The translations under genes and the position numbers were made by a program. Below, piece after piece: positions 1-6,907 of a stretch of 8,477 nucleotides of DNA. Origin of the DNA: Labilithrix luteola (GTDB lineage Bacteria > Myxococcota_A > Polyangia > Polyangiales > Polyangiaceae); contig JAMFST010000650.1 in assembly GCA_026225435.1 (NCBI GenBank), forward strand, positions 1 to 8,477. Reading direction: 5' to 3'. The first letter of the stretch is position 1; every line of letters begins with the position of its first letter. The notes beneath the pieces are model-generated. The model was given only the letters and a program-made list of their open reading frames with translations. It searched no databases and was not told where the DNA came from.

Positions 1-958
1 CGAAGGTGTCGCATTGCGTCGGGTCGCCCGAGTCCTTGCCCGCCTTGAACCACGTCTGCCGGTCGGCGGCCGAGCCGTGGGTGAAGCTCTCCGGGTGCAC
101 CCGCCCCTGCATCTGCTTCTGGATGCGGTCGTCGCCGACCGAGGCGGCTGCGTCGAGCGCCTGGGCGATCTCGCTGCTGGAGACCACGCCGCTGGCGTAC
201 TCGGCGTGCCCCCACACGCCGGCGAAGCAGTCGGCCTGCAGCTCCAGCTTCACGCTCAGCGGGTTGGCGTCGTCGGGATCGCGGCGCTCTTCCTGGCGCA
301 TGCGCTTCTCGATCCCGAGGACGTCCTGCACGCGGTGGCCGTACTCGTGGGCGACGACGTACGCCTCGGCGAAGTCTCCGCCGCGGGCGTGGAAGCGCTG
401 CTCGAGCTCCTGGAAGAAGCCGATGTCGAGGTACACCTTCTGATCCGGCGGGCAATAGAACGGGCCGGTCTGCGCGCTGGCGGTTCCACAGGCGCTCTGC
501 GTCGCGTCGGTGAAGAGGACCAGCTTGGCCGGCTCGTAGGCGCGGCCGGAGGCGGCCAGCTTGCCTGTCCAGAACTTTTGTACACTCGACTCGACGCAGA
601 CGATGAACTTGGCCGGGTCGTTGGACGAGTTGACGCCGGAGCAGGAGCCGCTGAGCGCGGTGTTGCCGCGGGCTCCGCGATCGCTGCGGTCGACGTGCTC
701 CCCAGGCACGCCGGGACGCTCGCCAGGGCCCGACGGGCCGCCGTTGTCCGGCCCGTTGGCGCTGGTGGGCGGGCCGCCGCGGCCGGAGCCGTCGTCGACC
801 ACCACGTTGCCGCCGAGGAGGCGGATGGCGATCACCACCAGGGTGCCGACGAGACCGAGGCCGCCGACCCCGGCCCCCATCGCGCCACCGGGAAAGCTCA
901 TCCCCCGGCGGTCCTCGACCTCCGAGGAGTCGGCGTTGTCGTCATCTCCGAAGCGCAT
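1..958 (-). CDS. Neutral zinc metallopeptidase (YpfJ / Zn_peptidase family), C-terminus cut by window edge
   Basis: This is a predicted membrane-anchored zinc protease of the family often annotated as 'neutral zinc metallopeptidase' (Pfam Zn_peptidase, E. coli YpfJ). The ATG at 958 gives 319 visible residues. They begin with the family's characteristic charged N-terminus MRFGDDD, followed by a glycine-rich stretch and one hydrophobic segment at about residues 30-48. A low-complexity Gly/Pro/Asp linker (about 50-100) leads to the catalytic domain. The zinc site HEYGH lies at 204-208, and a downstream ELQADCFAG (239-247) probably supplies the third ligand. Six Cys (106, 121, 157, 169, 244, 316) could form disulfides outside the cytoplasm. 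The visible end QCDTF resembles the family's natural C-terminus, so only a few residues are probably missing. It lies 67 bases after the RNase gene on the same strand. The physiological substrate of this family is not established. Confidence 0.93.
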   Translation of the reverse strand, partial: MRFGDDDNADSSEVEDRRGMSFPGGAMGAGVGGLGLVGTLVVIAIRLLGGNVVVDDGSGRGGPPTSANGPDNGGPSGPGERPGVPGEHVDRSDRGARGNTALSGSCSGVNSSNDPAKFIVCVESSVQKFWTGKLAASGRAYEPAKLVLFTDATQSACGTASAQTGPFYCPPDQKVYLDIGFFQELEQRFHARGGDFAEAYVVAHEYGHRVQDVLGIEKRMRQEERRDPDDANPLSVKLELQADCFAGVWGHAEYASGVVSSSEIAQALDAAASVGDDRIQKQMQGRVHPESFTHGSAADRQTWFKAGKDSGDPTQCDTF

Positions 959-1025
959 GCGTGAACGCTACGTCGGCGACGGAGCGAATGCAGCTCGCCG
1001 GAGACGAAATGCGCCTCAAGCGGCG

Positions 1026-2516
1026 TCAGATTCGGGCGAAGTCGATGAAGCCCTTGGTCGGCTCGGTCGCGACCAGGCGGACCTGGATCTTGTCGCCGAC
1101 GTCGACCCCTTCTTCGCCGCTGACGACCCGCCCTTCGGCCGGCGGATGAATGAGCCGTACGAAGGTCCCCTTGGGGGTCGCGCCGGTGACGATGCCTTCG
1201 TACGTCTCGCCGATGTGCGCCGACAGGAAGAGCGCGGAGGCGACCTTGCGCATGGTGCGCTCGACCTTCGAGGCCGCGTTCTCGTGCTGAGTGCAGGTGG
1301 CGGCGAGCGCGGCCAGCTCGTCGTCGCTGTACGGCGGCGGCTCGCCTTCGAGGACCGCCTTGACCATGCGCTGGGTGATGAGGTCGGCGTAGCGGCGGTT
1401 GGGGGCGGTCGAGTGGGTGTAGTCGCGGACGGCGAGACCGAAGTGCCCTTCGTGCTTCACCCCGGCCTGCTCGAGCGCGTACTCGCCCGGCCCCATCAGC
1501 TTCACCACCGCGAGCGAGACGTCGGCGAAGTGCTCGCGGTCCTTCTGCTTCTGCGCGTCGAGGAAGTGCATCAGGGCCGTCGAGCTGGGCTCCTCCGGCA
1601 GCGTGTAACCATGTTGCGCGGCGAGGGCGACGATGCGCAACCAGCGCTCCGGCTTCTTCACCACGCGGCGGATCGAGCTGACGCCGTGCGCCTCGAGGAA
1701 GCGCGCCATCGAGGTGTTGGCCGCGACCATGAAATCCTCGATGAGATCGCGGGCCTCGTTCTTCTCGGTGATCTTGACGTCGACGACGTCGCCGCTCTTG
1801 GAGGTGACGGCGCGCGCCTCCACCGTCTCGAGATCGAGCGCGCCGCGCTGGTGGCGCTGCTGCTTGAGCGCCTTGGCCGCGTCCGCCTGCAGACGAAGCT
1901 GCGCGTCGAGCCCCGGGTGGCGGGCGATGCGCGGCGGGAGCTCGCCGCCGTGCTCCAGCCAGTGACCGACCTCCTCGTAGGCGAGCTGCGCGTGGTTCTT
2001 CACCAGCGCGCGGTAGACGGTCGACTCGATCACGTCGCCGGCGGCCGAGACGACCGAGTCGACCACGATGGCCAGCCGGTCGACGCCGTCGTCGAGCGAG
2101 GTGAGGTCGGTGGAGAGCTTCTCCGGCAGCATCGCGAAGACGACCGCCGGGGTGTAGAGGCTGGTGGTGTTCGCCTGCGCGTGCTGGTCGAGCGCGCTCC
2201 CCTTGGGCACGCGCGAGTCCACGTCGGCAATTCCCACCAGCACGCGGAAGGTGCCGTCGGCGCGGCGGTCGGCCACCTCGATCTGGTCGAGGTCGCGCGA
2301 CTCGTCGTTGTCGATCGACGACCAGAGCAGGCCGCGCAGATCGCGGATGGCGGACGGATCCGTCGCCGTGGCGCCGGCGGTGGCGCGCTCCGGCAAGGTG
2401 TCGGTCATCGCCGCGAGCTCCTCCTGCGCGGCGGGCGGCAGGTCGGGCGCGAAGCCCTGCTCGATGGCGACCTTGCGGGCGATTTCCTTCAGATCGACGT
2501 GCATCCGGTCGTGCAT
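1026..2516 (-). CDS. Compact RNB-domain exoribonuclease (RNase II/R family)
   Basis: This 496-residue protein is a predicted processive 3'-to-5' exoribonuclease acting on single-stranded RNA in the cytoplasm. The RNB domain starts with the Asp-rich metal site S67-I-D-N-D-E-S-R-D-L-D-Q78. The later active-site segment RDYTHSTAPNRRYADL (364-379) corresponds to the YTHFTSPIRR region of RNase II/R. Residues from about 435 to the end (GETYEGIVTGATPKGTFVRL and following) look like a C-terminal S1 RNA-binding fold. It is shorter than E. coli RNase II (about 640) or RNase R (about 800) and lacks the usual N-terminal cold-shock domains; only about 60 residues precede the RNB core. In RNase II terms, D201, D207 and D209 are present (D69, D75, D77), but the fourth Asp (D210) is Gln78. 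The start at 2516 was chosen because it follows the upstream gene's stop by 16 bases; an ATG at 2504 is the alternative, and neither has a strong Shine-Dalgarno. The frame is open upstream to 2582, which would overlap the previous gene. Confidence 0.93.
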   Translation of the reverse strand: MHDRMHVDLKEIARKVAIEQGFAPDLPPAAQEELAAMTDTLPERATAGATATDPSAIRDLRGLLWSSIDNDESRDLDQIEVADRRADGTFRVLVGIADVDSRVPKGSALDQHAQANTTSLYTPAVVFAMLPEKLSTDLTSLDDGVDRLAIVVDSVVSAAGDVIESTVYRALVKNHAQLAYEEVGHWLEHGGELPPRIARHPGLDAQLRLQADAAKALKQQRHQRGALDLETVEARAVTSKSGDVVDVKITEKNEARDLIEDFMVAANTSMARFLEAHGVSSIRRVVKKPERWLRIVALAAQHGYTLPEEPSSTALMHFLDAQKQKDREHFADVSLAVVKLMGPGEYALEQAGVKHEGHFGLAVRDYTHSTAPNRRYADLITQRMVKAVLEGEPPPYSDDELAALAATCTQHENAASKVERTMRKVASALFLSAHIGETYEGIVTGATPKGTFVRLIHPPAEGRVVSGEEGVDVGDKIQVRLVATEPTKGFIDFARI

Positions 2517-2532
2517 GGCCAGCGTGTGTAGC

Positions 2533-3102
2533 TCAGTCCACGATGGTGCGCAGGTATTCGAAGGTCGGGCTGGCCAGGTCATCCTGCGTCAACGCCCAGG
2601 TGAGGTCGCGCGGGATCACGTAGGACACGTCGGCCTGGACCCGGTCGAAGTTGAGGGCACCGAGGCCGGCGAGGATGCGGGCGAACGTCTGCCGGCGCCA
2701 CAGGTCTCCCGGGTCGATGCGGCAGAGATCGCGGATGGCGCTGTCGCAGACGGTGTCGCGCTGGATCTGGAAGGCGGTGGTGGCCGTCATGTACGTCTGG
2801 ACACCGCGGTAGGGATCGCCGTCGCCCGAGGGGCTGGTGCGCGGGCCGAGCCCCCCCTCGAGCGTGCGCGACCAGTCGGCGAAGCCGCGACGCGCCTTGC
2901 TGTCGTCGTCGAAGTAGTCCCAGCAGCCGCGATGGATGTGGGGAACGGCCTCGCCCAGCAGGCGGAAGAGGCCGTTGTAGACCGTCCATTTGTCTCCCGG
3001 CGTGGCGCGCGGCGGGCGCCAGGCGACCTGCTGGCGGAGCGCGTCGTGCAGCGCGGCGTCGTACGGGAGGCACACCTCGAGGGCGAAGATCGACAGGTGC
3101 AC
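2533..3102 (-). CDS. Hypothetical protein, 189 aa, following and in frame with the 440-aa unknown protein
   Basis: I do not recognise this family. The GTG start at 3102 gives 189 residues with no signal peptide or membrane segment, so it is probably soluble and cytoplasmic. It is rich in Trp and aromatic residues (W28, W39, W61, W77, W135, W169) with four Cys (11, 60, 119, 127) and a hydrophilic middle (about 64-99) containing DDDSKARR and SPSGDGDPY. GC-rich third positions and a sensible amino-acid mix support real coding; the opposite-strand readings are Arg/Val-rich and look like shadows. It begins one codon after the TGA of the upstream gene and in the same frame, so it is either a translationally coupled partner or the detached C-terminal half of one longer protein. 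A G-rich run at 3110-3117 is placed well for ribosome binding. The RNase gene follows after 16 bases, which suggests co-transcription. Confidence 0.75.
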   Translation of the reverse strand: MHLSIFALEVCLPYDAALHDALRQQVAWRPPRATPGDKWTVYNGLFRLLGEAVPHIHRGCWDYFDDDSKARRGFADWSRTLEGGLGPRTSPSGDGDPYRGVQTYMTATTAFQIQRDTVCDSAIRDLCRIDPGDLWRRQTFARILAGLGALNFDRVQADVSYVIPRDLTWALTQDDLASPTFEYLRTIVD

Positions 3103-3105
3103 CGG

Positions 3106-4428
3106 TCAGCCGCCCCCGTAGCTGGAGCTCCCGCTGGTGCGGTTCCAGGAGCCGAAGCGGTTCATGCGCGCGCCGAGGAGCACGCCCGTGCCGGCGAGCA
3201 CCACCGGGACGACGGCGAAGTCGGCCGGCGCATGTCCGCTCGCCGCGGAGCTGGTCGAGGGGGCGGAGAAGGCGGTCTGGCGGCGCGTGGGGACGTAGCG
3301 CGCCCCCTGACCGTCGACGCCGGACGGGACGTGAGCCTTCGGCGCTCCCGGCCAGAACGGGTAGTCGACGAAGAAGGCGTTCTCCGTCGCGGCGGTGCCG
3401 CCGTAGCGCCAGCCGTCCGCTCCGCGGGTGATGGCGTCGGCCCCCAGCGCGTGGACCTTGAGGCCGCGCGCGGCGTAGGCGACGAACAGATCGTTGAGGT
3501 CGTCGAGCTCGTGGACGTCGGTGCTCGAGGGGCAGATGTACAGAACGTAGGGGTAGCCGAGCTGGTGGAGCGCGTCGGGCGACGGCAGGCGGGCGAGGTA
3601 GCGATTGTCGAAGTGTGCGTCGCTGCCGTCGTGCGGCGCGAGGCGGTAGCGATCGAGCACGAAGAGCGGCGCCGCGGTCGCCGCGCGCGAGGCCGCGGCC
3701 GTCACCAGCGCCGCCTGGTAGCCGGCGGCCGTCGCCAGCGTCTTGTGCGCCGGGACCACCCCGCGCGGGTGCGGCCAGTTGTCGAAGGTGAACACCGGCG
3801 CGAACGTCCCCGCCGCGCCGGCCGCGAAGGCCACCGCCTCGGGGCCCGGCAGATCGACGATGACCGCCACGCTGCGCGGCACCGGCTGCAGGACCGCGGC
3901 GAAGCTGCGGCCACGGTTCTCCGCCGTGCTGGCGGCGGCGCTCTCGATCGGCGTCAGCTCGTCGCTCACCTTGCGCGTGAACGGCGGCTCGTCGGGCAAG
4001 GTGTCCGTCGGCAGCGCGAGGCTCGACTGGAAGAGGGTGGGCACGAAGAACGGCAGCAGCGACGCCGAGCGCGGGCGCAGGTCGTCGGGGAGCGTGCGCA
4101 GCGCGTCGGTGGTGAAGCTGCCCGCGGCCGGCGTGTCGAACGACAGGTGCTCGGTGGTGGCGCCGAAGCTCCAGCCGTACTTCTCCTGCATCTCCAGGGA
4201 GTGCCGCCGGTCCTCCTTGGTGATCACGACGTTCTCCACCGTCTCGGCCACCGCCGCCACGATTCCGGCGCCGAGCACGAGGATCCCGCCGGTGAGGAGG
4301 AAGCGGCGCCGCGTCTGCGAGCGGTCCTCCTTGCGCAGGGCCTCGTTCCACCACGTCGCGCCGACGATCGCCGGGCTGTCCGCGGTCACCCCGAGGACGA
4401 AGGCGCCGTGCTGCGAATCGTCACTCAT
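3106..4428 (-). CDS. Hypothetical protein, 440 aa, with Tat-like N-terminal signal/anchor and C-terminal hydrophobic segment
   Basis: I do not recognise this protein. From the ATG at 4428 (MSDDSQHGAF) there are about 38 polar residues, then TRRRFLL (39-45) and a hydrophobic stretch GGILVLGAGIVAAVA (47-61). This matches the twin-arginine pattern S/T-RR-x-F-L-K apart from the final Lys, so Tat export or a single N-terminal membrane anchor is likely. Residues 62-400 form a large, presumably extracytoplasmic domain with conserved-looking pieces such as YGWSFGATTEHLSFD (84-98), FDNWPHPRG (215-223) and YPYVLYICPSSTDVHELDDLNDLF (292-315). A second hydrophobic segment (about 402-421) precedes a short tail RMNRFGSWNR...SSSYGGG, like a C-terminal anchor. 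The ORF is open upstream to 4812, but that extension overlaps the divergent membrane gene and is low-complexity, so I place the start at 4428. Function is unknown; it probably leads the operon that continues into the 189-aa protein and the RNase. Confidence 0.8.
   Translation of the reverse strand: MSDDSQHGAFVLGVTADSPAIVGATWWNEALRKEDRSQTRRRFLLTGGILVLGAGIVAAVAETVENVVITKEDRRHSLEMQEKYGWSFGATTEHLSFDTPAAGSFTTDALRTLPDDLRPRSASLLPFFVPTLFQSSLALPTDTLPDEPPFTRKVSDELTPIESAAASTAENRGRSFAAVLQPVPRSVAVIVDLPGPEAVAFAAGAAGTFAPVFTFDNWPHPRGVVPAHKTLATAAGYQAALVTAAASRAATAAPLFVLDRYRLAPHDGSDAHFDNRYLARLPSPDALHQLGYPYVLYICPSSTDVHELDDLNDLFVAYAARGLKVHALGADAITRGADGWRYGGTAATENAFFVDYPFWPGAPKAHVPSGVDGQGARYVPTRRQTAFSAPSTSSAASGHAPADFAVVPVVLAGTGVLLGARMNRFGSWNRTSGSSSYGGG
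3110..3117 (-). promoter_or_regulatory. Probable ribosome binding site for the GTG start at 3102
   Basis: On the minus strand GGGGGCGG lies seven bases before the GTG at 3102. The same bases encode the Gly-Gly-Gly tail of the upstream protein. It is a reasonable purine-rich site for re-initiation and argues that the 189-aa frame is translated on its own, although poly-G is common in such a GC-rich sequence. Confidence 0.4.
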
Positions 4429-4480
4429 CCCCACGAGGAATAGCTTTATCCGGGATCGGCGGTCGCCTACTTTCATCGGG
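4429..4480. promoter_or_regulatory. Short divergent intergenic region, probable bidirectional promoter
   Basis: These 52 bases separate two divergently read genes, so any promoters for both sides must lie here or overlap the coding ends. An AT-rich island, AATAGCTTTAT at 4439-4449, stands out in the GC-rich surroundings. On the minus strand it reads ATAAAGCTATT, which resembles a -10 element. I cannot assign a convincing matching -35 box or an operator on either strand. Confidence 0.3.
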
Positions 4481-5347
4481 GTGAGCCTCGGACCCATCGC
4501 CGCCCTGGGCTTCGCCTTCGGAGCCACCTTGCTCCTCCTCCTGGCGCTGCACGCAGGGGAGCACCTGGTGGGCGGTCGCTCGCTCGGCGCGGCGCTGCGC
4601 ACGTCGGCTCCGGCGCAGGTGGCGTGGCGGCTGCGCGCGACCGGGCAGCTCCTCGCGGTGTCCATCGTCGCCACGTCGGCCGTGCGGGCCAGCGCCGACG
4701 GGGAGGCCCTGGTCTCCGACCTCGCCTGGGTGTCGCTCTTCGCCGTCGTCGGGCTGGTGCTCCTGGTCGCGTCGGCGGAGCTCGGCCTGCGCCTGCTCCT
4801 CGGCGGGTCCATCGTGCGGGAGATCGAGCGCGGGAACGCCGCCGCCGGGGTCGCCGCCGCGGCGCACTACGTCGCCGCCTCGCTGGTCGTCTCGCGCGCG
4901 CTCGGAGGGCACAGCCTGGCCGACCTCGGCATCTCGCTCGCCTTCTTCGTCGCCGCGCAGCTCGTGCTCCACGCCTTCGTCTCGCTCTTCCGCGCGCTCA
5001 CCACCTACGACGACGCGGAGCAGATCCACGGCGAGAACCGCGCGGCGGCGCTCAGCTACGGCGGCGCGCTCGTCGCCATGGCGCTGCTCGTGGGGGAAGC
5101 GGTCGAGGGGGATTTCACCGGCTGGACCAGCAGCCTGCGCGGCTTCGGCGCGGCGCTCGTCACCGTGGTGCTCCTCTACCCGGTGCGGCAGGTGGTGGTG
5201 CAGGTGCTGCTGCCGCAGGCGCCCTTCACCTTGCGCGGCGGGCGGCTCGATCGCGCCGTCGGCGTGGAGCGCAGCGACAGCATGGCGACGCTCGAAGCCT
5301 TCGCTTACCTCGCCACGGCGCTCGCCGTCGTCCGCCTGCGGGCATGA
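4481..5347 (+). CDS. DUF350 family integral membrane protein (YjfL-like, doubled)
   Basis: This 288-residue inner-membrane protein has about eight predicted helices (roughly 5-24, 54-72, 80-105, 121-141, 150-170, 187-207, 220-245, 267-285). It matches DUF350, whose hallmark is an Asn-x-Ala-Ala motif at the start of every second helix. That motif is clear at ERGNAAAG (116-123) and GENRAAAL (184-191), with degenerate equivalents near 42-49 (SAPAQVAW) and 265-272 (SDSMATLE). The protein thus reads as four two-helix repeats, twice the length of the roughly 130-residue E. coli YjfL. The GTG at 4481 was chosen because it starts just before the first helix and right after GGGG; the frame is open further upstream but overlaps the divergent gene. 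Its stop overlaps the start of the next gene by ATGA, indicating coupled translation. The biochemical role of DUF350 is unknown; it is often linked to GSP-synthase-like ligases and envelope stress loci. Confidence 0.88.
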   Translation: MSLGPIAALGFAFGATLLLLLALHAGEHLVGGRSLGAALRTSAPAQVAWRLRATGQLLAVSIVATSAVRASADGEALVSDLAWVSLFAVVGLVLLVASAELGLRLLLGGSIVREIERGNAAAGVAAAAHYVAASLVVSRALGGHSLADLGISLAFFVAAQLVLHAFVSLFRALTTYDDAEQIHGENRAAALSYGGALVAMALLVGEAVEGDFTGWTSSLRGFGAALVTVVLLYPVRQVVVQVLLPQAPFTLRGGRLDRAVGVERSDSMATLEAFAYLATALAVVRLRA

Positions 5348-6594
5348 GCGACGAGCAGGCGTACGCCGACTTCGCCGCGCGGGTGGTGGCGTCGACGCCG
5401 ATCGTCGACCCCTGGTACGACGGCAAGCCGCGGCTGCGCGCCGAGCCCATCGTGCTGCCGGCTCCCGAGCTCGCCGCGCTCTACCGCGCCGCCGAGGAGG
5501 TGGCCGCGGTGTACGACGAGCTCACCCGGCTGGTGGATGCGCGCCCCGAGCTGCTGACCGACTTCTTCAAGCTGACGCCGCTCCAGCAGGCGATGTGGAT
5601 GGCGTCGGCGCCGCAGTGGCACGGCGTGGCCCGGGCGGACCTCTTCGTGACGACCGACGGATCCATCGCCTGCGCGGAGCTGAACTGCGACACGCCGACC
5701 GGCGAGCCCGAGGCGGTGGCGCTCAACGCGCTGGTCGCGGCGGAGCACCCGCAGCTCATCGATCCGAACCGCCAGCTCGGGCCGCGCTTCCTGCGCATGG
5801 TCGGCGCGCTGGCGCAGGCAGCGGGAGTGGACGCACGCCACGTCGGCATCGTCTACCCGACCGACATGACCGAGGACCTCGCGCTCGTGCGCCTGTACCG
5901 CGAGTGGCTGGAGCGTGCCGGCTGCCAGGTGGTGCTCGGCGCGCCGCAGAACCTCGCGTTTCGCGAAGGACGGCTGCACCTCTTCGACGCGCCGATCGGG
6001 ATCGCCCTGCGGCACTACAAGACCGACTGGTGGGGCGAGCGCGAGTCCCCCTGGCGTGACGAGACGCTGCCTGACCGCGAGCCGCTGCAGGAGGCGCTCG
6101 GCGCGGCGCTGGGGGCAGCGGCGGTCGACGCCGCGGTCTTCGTCAATCCGTTCGGCTCGGTGCTGCCGCAGAACAAGCGCGCGATGGCCTTCATGTGGGA
6201 GCACCGCAGCGACTTCAGCGAGGCCTCGCGCACCATCATCGACCGCCACGTGCCGTACACCGTGCGGATGGAGTCGCTCCACCGCGAGCAGCTCGAGGTG
6301 GAGCGGGCGCAGTGGGTGCTGAAGGCGGACTACGGCGCCGAGGGGAGCGAGGTGGTCGTCGGGGCGGAGGTCGACGAGCGCGTGTGGACGCTGTCGCTCG
6401 CCACCGCGCGCACCGGCCGCTGGGTAGCCCAGCGCTACTTCGCCGCCAGCGTCGACGCCGCGGGGGAAGCGACCAACTACGGCGTGTACCTCGTCGCGGG
6501 AGAAGCGGCCGGCGTCTACGCTCGGGTCCAGCGCGGCGCGACCGACGAGCGCGCGCTCAGCGTCCCGGTGCTCGTCCGTACGACGCACGACTGA
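5344..6594 (+). CDS. Glutathionylspermidine synthase-like ATP-grasp ligase (YjfC-like)
   Basis: This 416-residue cytoplasmic protein matches the C-terminal synthetase half of glutathionylspermidine synthase (Pfam GSP_synth), an ATP-grasp family forming amide bonds between a peptide carboxylate and an amine. Visible family blocks are ELNCDTPTG (112-120, usual form E-x-N-x-DTPT), NPFGSVLPQNKRAM (268-281, the conserved NP...NK block), VLKADYGAEGSEV (325-337, the ATP-binding KP-x-x-x-REG-x-x-V region), AQRYF (362-366) and NYGVYLVAGEAAGVYAR (378-394). There is no amidase domain, as in YjfC/YgiC. The usual Arg of REG is Ala here (AEG, 332-334). The ATG at 5344 overlaps the DUF350 stop by four bases, so the two proteins are probably made together and may act on the same membrane-associated substrate. 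The true substrate is unknown; glutathione and spermidine should not be assumed. Confidence 0.92.
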   Translation: MSDEQAYADFAARVVASTPIVDPWYDGKPRLRAEPIVLPAPELAALYRAAEEVAAVYDELTRLVDARPELLTDFFKLTPLQQAMWMASAPQWHGVARADLFVTTDGSIACAELNCDTPTGEPEAVALNALVAAEHPQLIDPNRQLGPRFLRMVGALAQAAGVDARHVGIVYPTDMTEDLALVRLYREWLERAGCQVVLGAPQNLAFREGRLHLFDAPIGIALRHYKTDWWGERESPWRDETLPDREPLQEALGAALGAAAVDAAVFVNPFGSVLPQNKRAMAFMWEHRSDFSEASRTIIDRHVPYTVRMESLHREQLEVERAQWVLKADYGAEGSEVVVGAEVDERVWTLSLATARTGRWVAQRYFAASVDAAGEATNYGVYLVAGEAAGVYARVQRGATDERALSVPVLVRTTHD

Positions 6595-6663
6595 GCGCCC
6601 GCGACGTCGTCAGCACTGACGAACGGCGTGGTCGGCGATGGCGAAGGTCTCCTCTCCCCTCCC

Positions 6664-6795
6664 GCAGTGGGCGCGCTCGTCCGCCCCGATGGCTACGTCG
6701 CCTGGCGATCGATCGAGCTCCCCACGGACCCTGCTGCCGCGGTCATCGCCGCTCTCGCGCAGGTTGGCCACGCGGCCGTCGGCTCGCGTACGTAG
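6664..6795 (+). pseudogene. Remnant of the C-terminus of an FAD-dependent aromatic-ring hydroxylase
   Basis: Read from 6664 in the frame of codon 6667-6669, the translation contains VGALVRPDGYVAWR, then SIELPTDPAAAVIAAL and AQVGH, ending at TAG 6793-6795. The block 'LVRPDG-x-VAWR' followed by a short helix rich in Ala/Leu is the standard C-terminal end of FAD-dependent phenol/aromatic-ring hydroxylases (thioredoxin-like C-terminal domain). None of the FAD-binding parts (GxGxxG, the GD motif) lie upstream; instead the preceding bases are the end of the ATP-grasp gene. There is no good start codon or ribosome site. I read it as the surviving tail of a lost gene. The frame happens to be the same as that of the ATP-grasp gene, separated from it by the TGA at 6592-6594. 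Confidence 0.65.
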
Positions 6796-6907
6796 GCAGA
6801 TTCCTTCGCCGCGCCGCCTGCTCTCGCGCGTCCACGGGCACTCACCCATCGAGACAGGTGGCGATGAGAGCATCCGTTTGGCCTTGGTTAAGTGTCGACA
6901 GGCGTGA

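Noticed and set aside
14..964. Long open frame on the plus strand opposite the zinc peptidase gene
   Set aside because: Its composition (Ala/Val/Arg/Gly-rich, no motif) is that of an antisense shadow, while the minus strand has HEYGH and a family N-terminus.
959..1025. Possible promoter for the zinc peptidase gene (TTGAGG on the minus strand)
   Set aside because: No -10 box at proper spacing could be found; co-transcription with the RNase gene is as likely.
561..4443. Long plus-strand open frames through the RNase and unknown-protein region
   Set aside because: They are Arg/Val/Gly-rich products of high GC; the minus strand carries recognisable RNB and S1 motifs and sensible proteins.
6638..6907. 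Plus-strand 89-codon frame after the ATP-grasp gene
   Set aside because: Ser/Arg/Pro-rich without a ribosome site; it reads across the hydroxylase remnant in the wrong frame.
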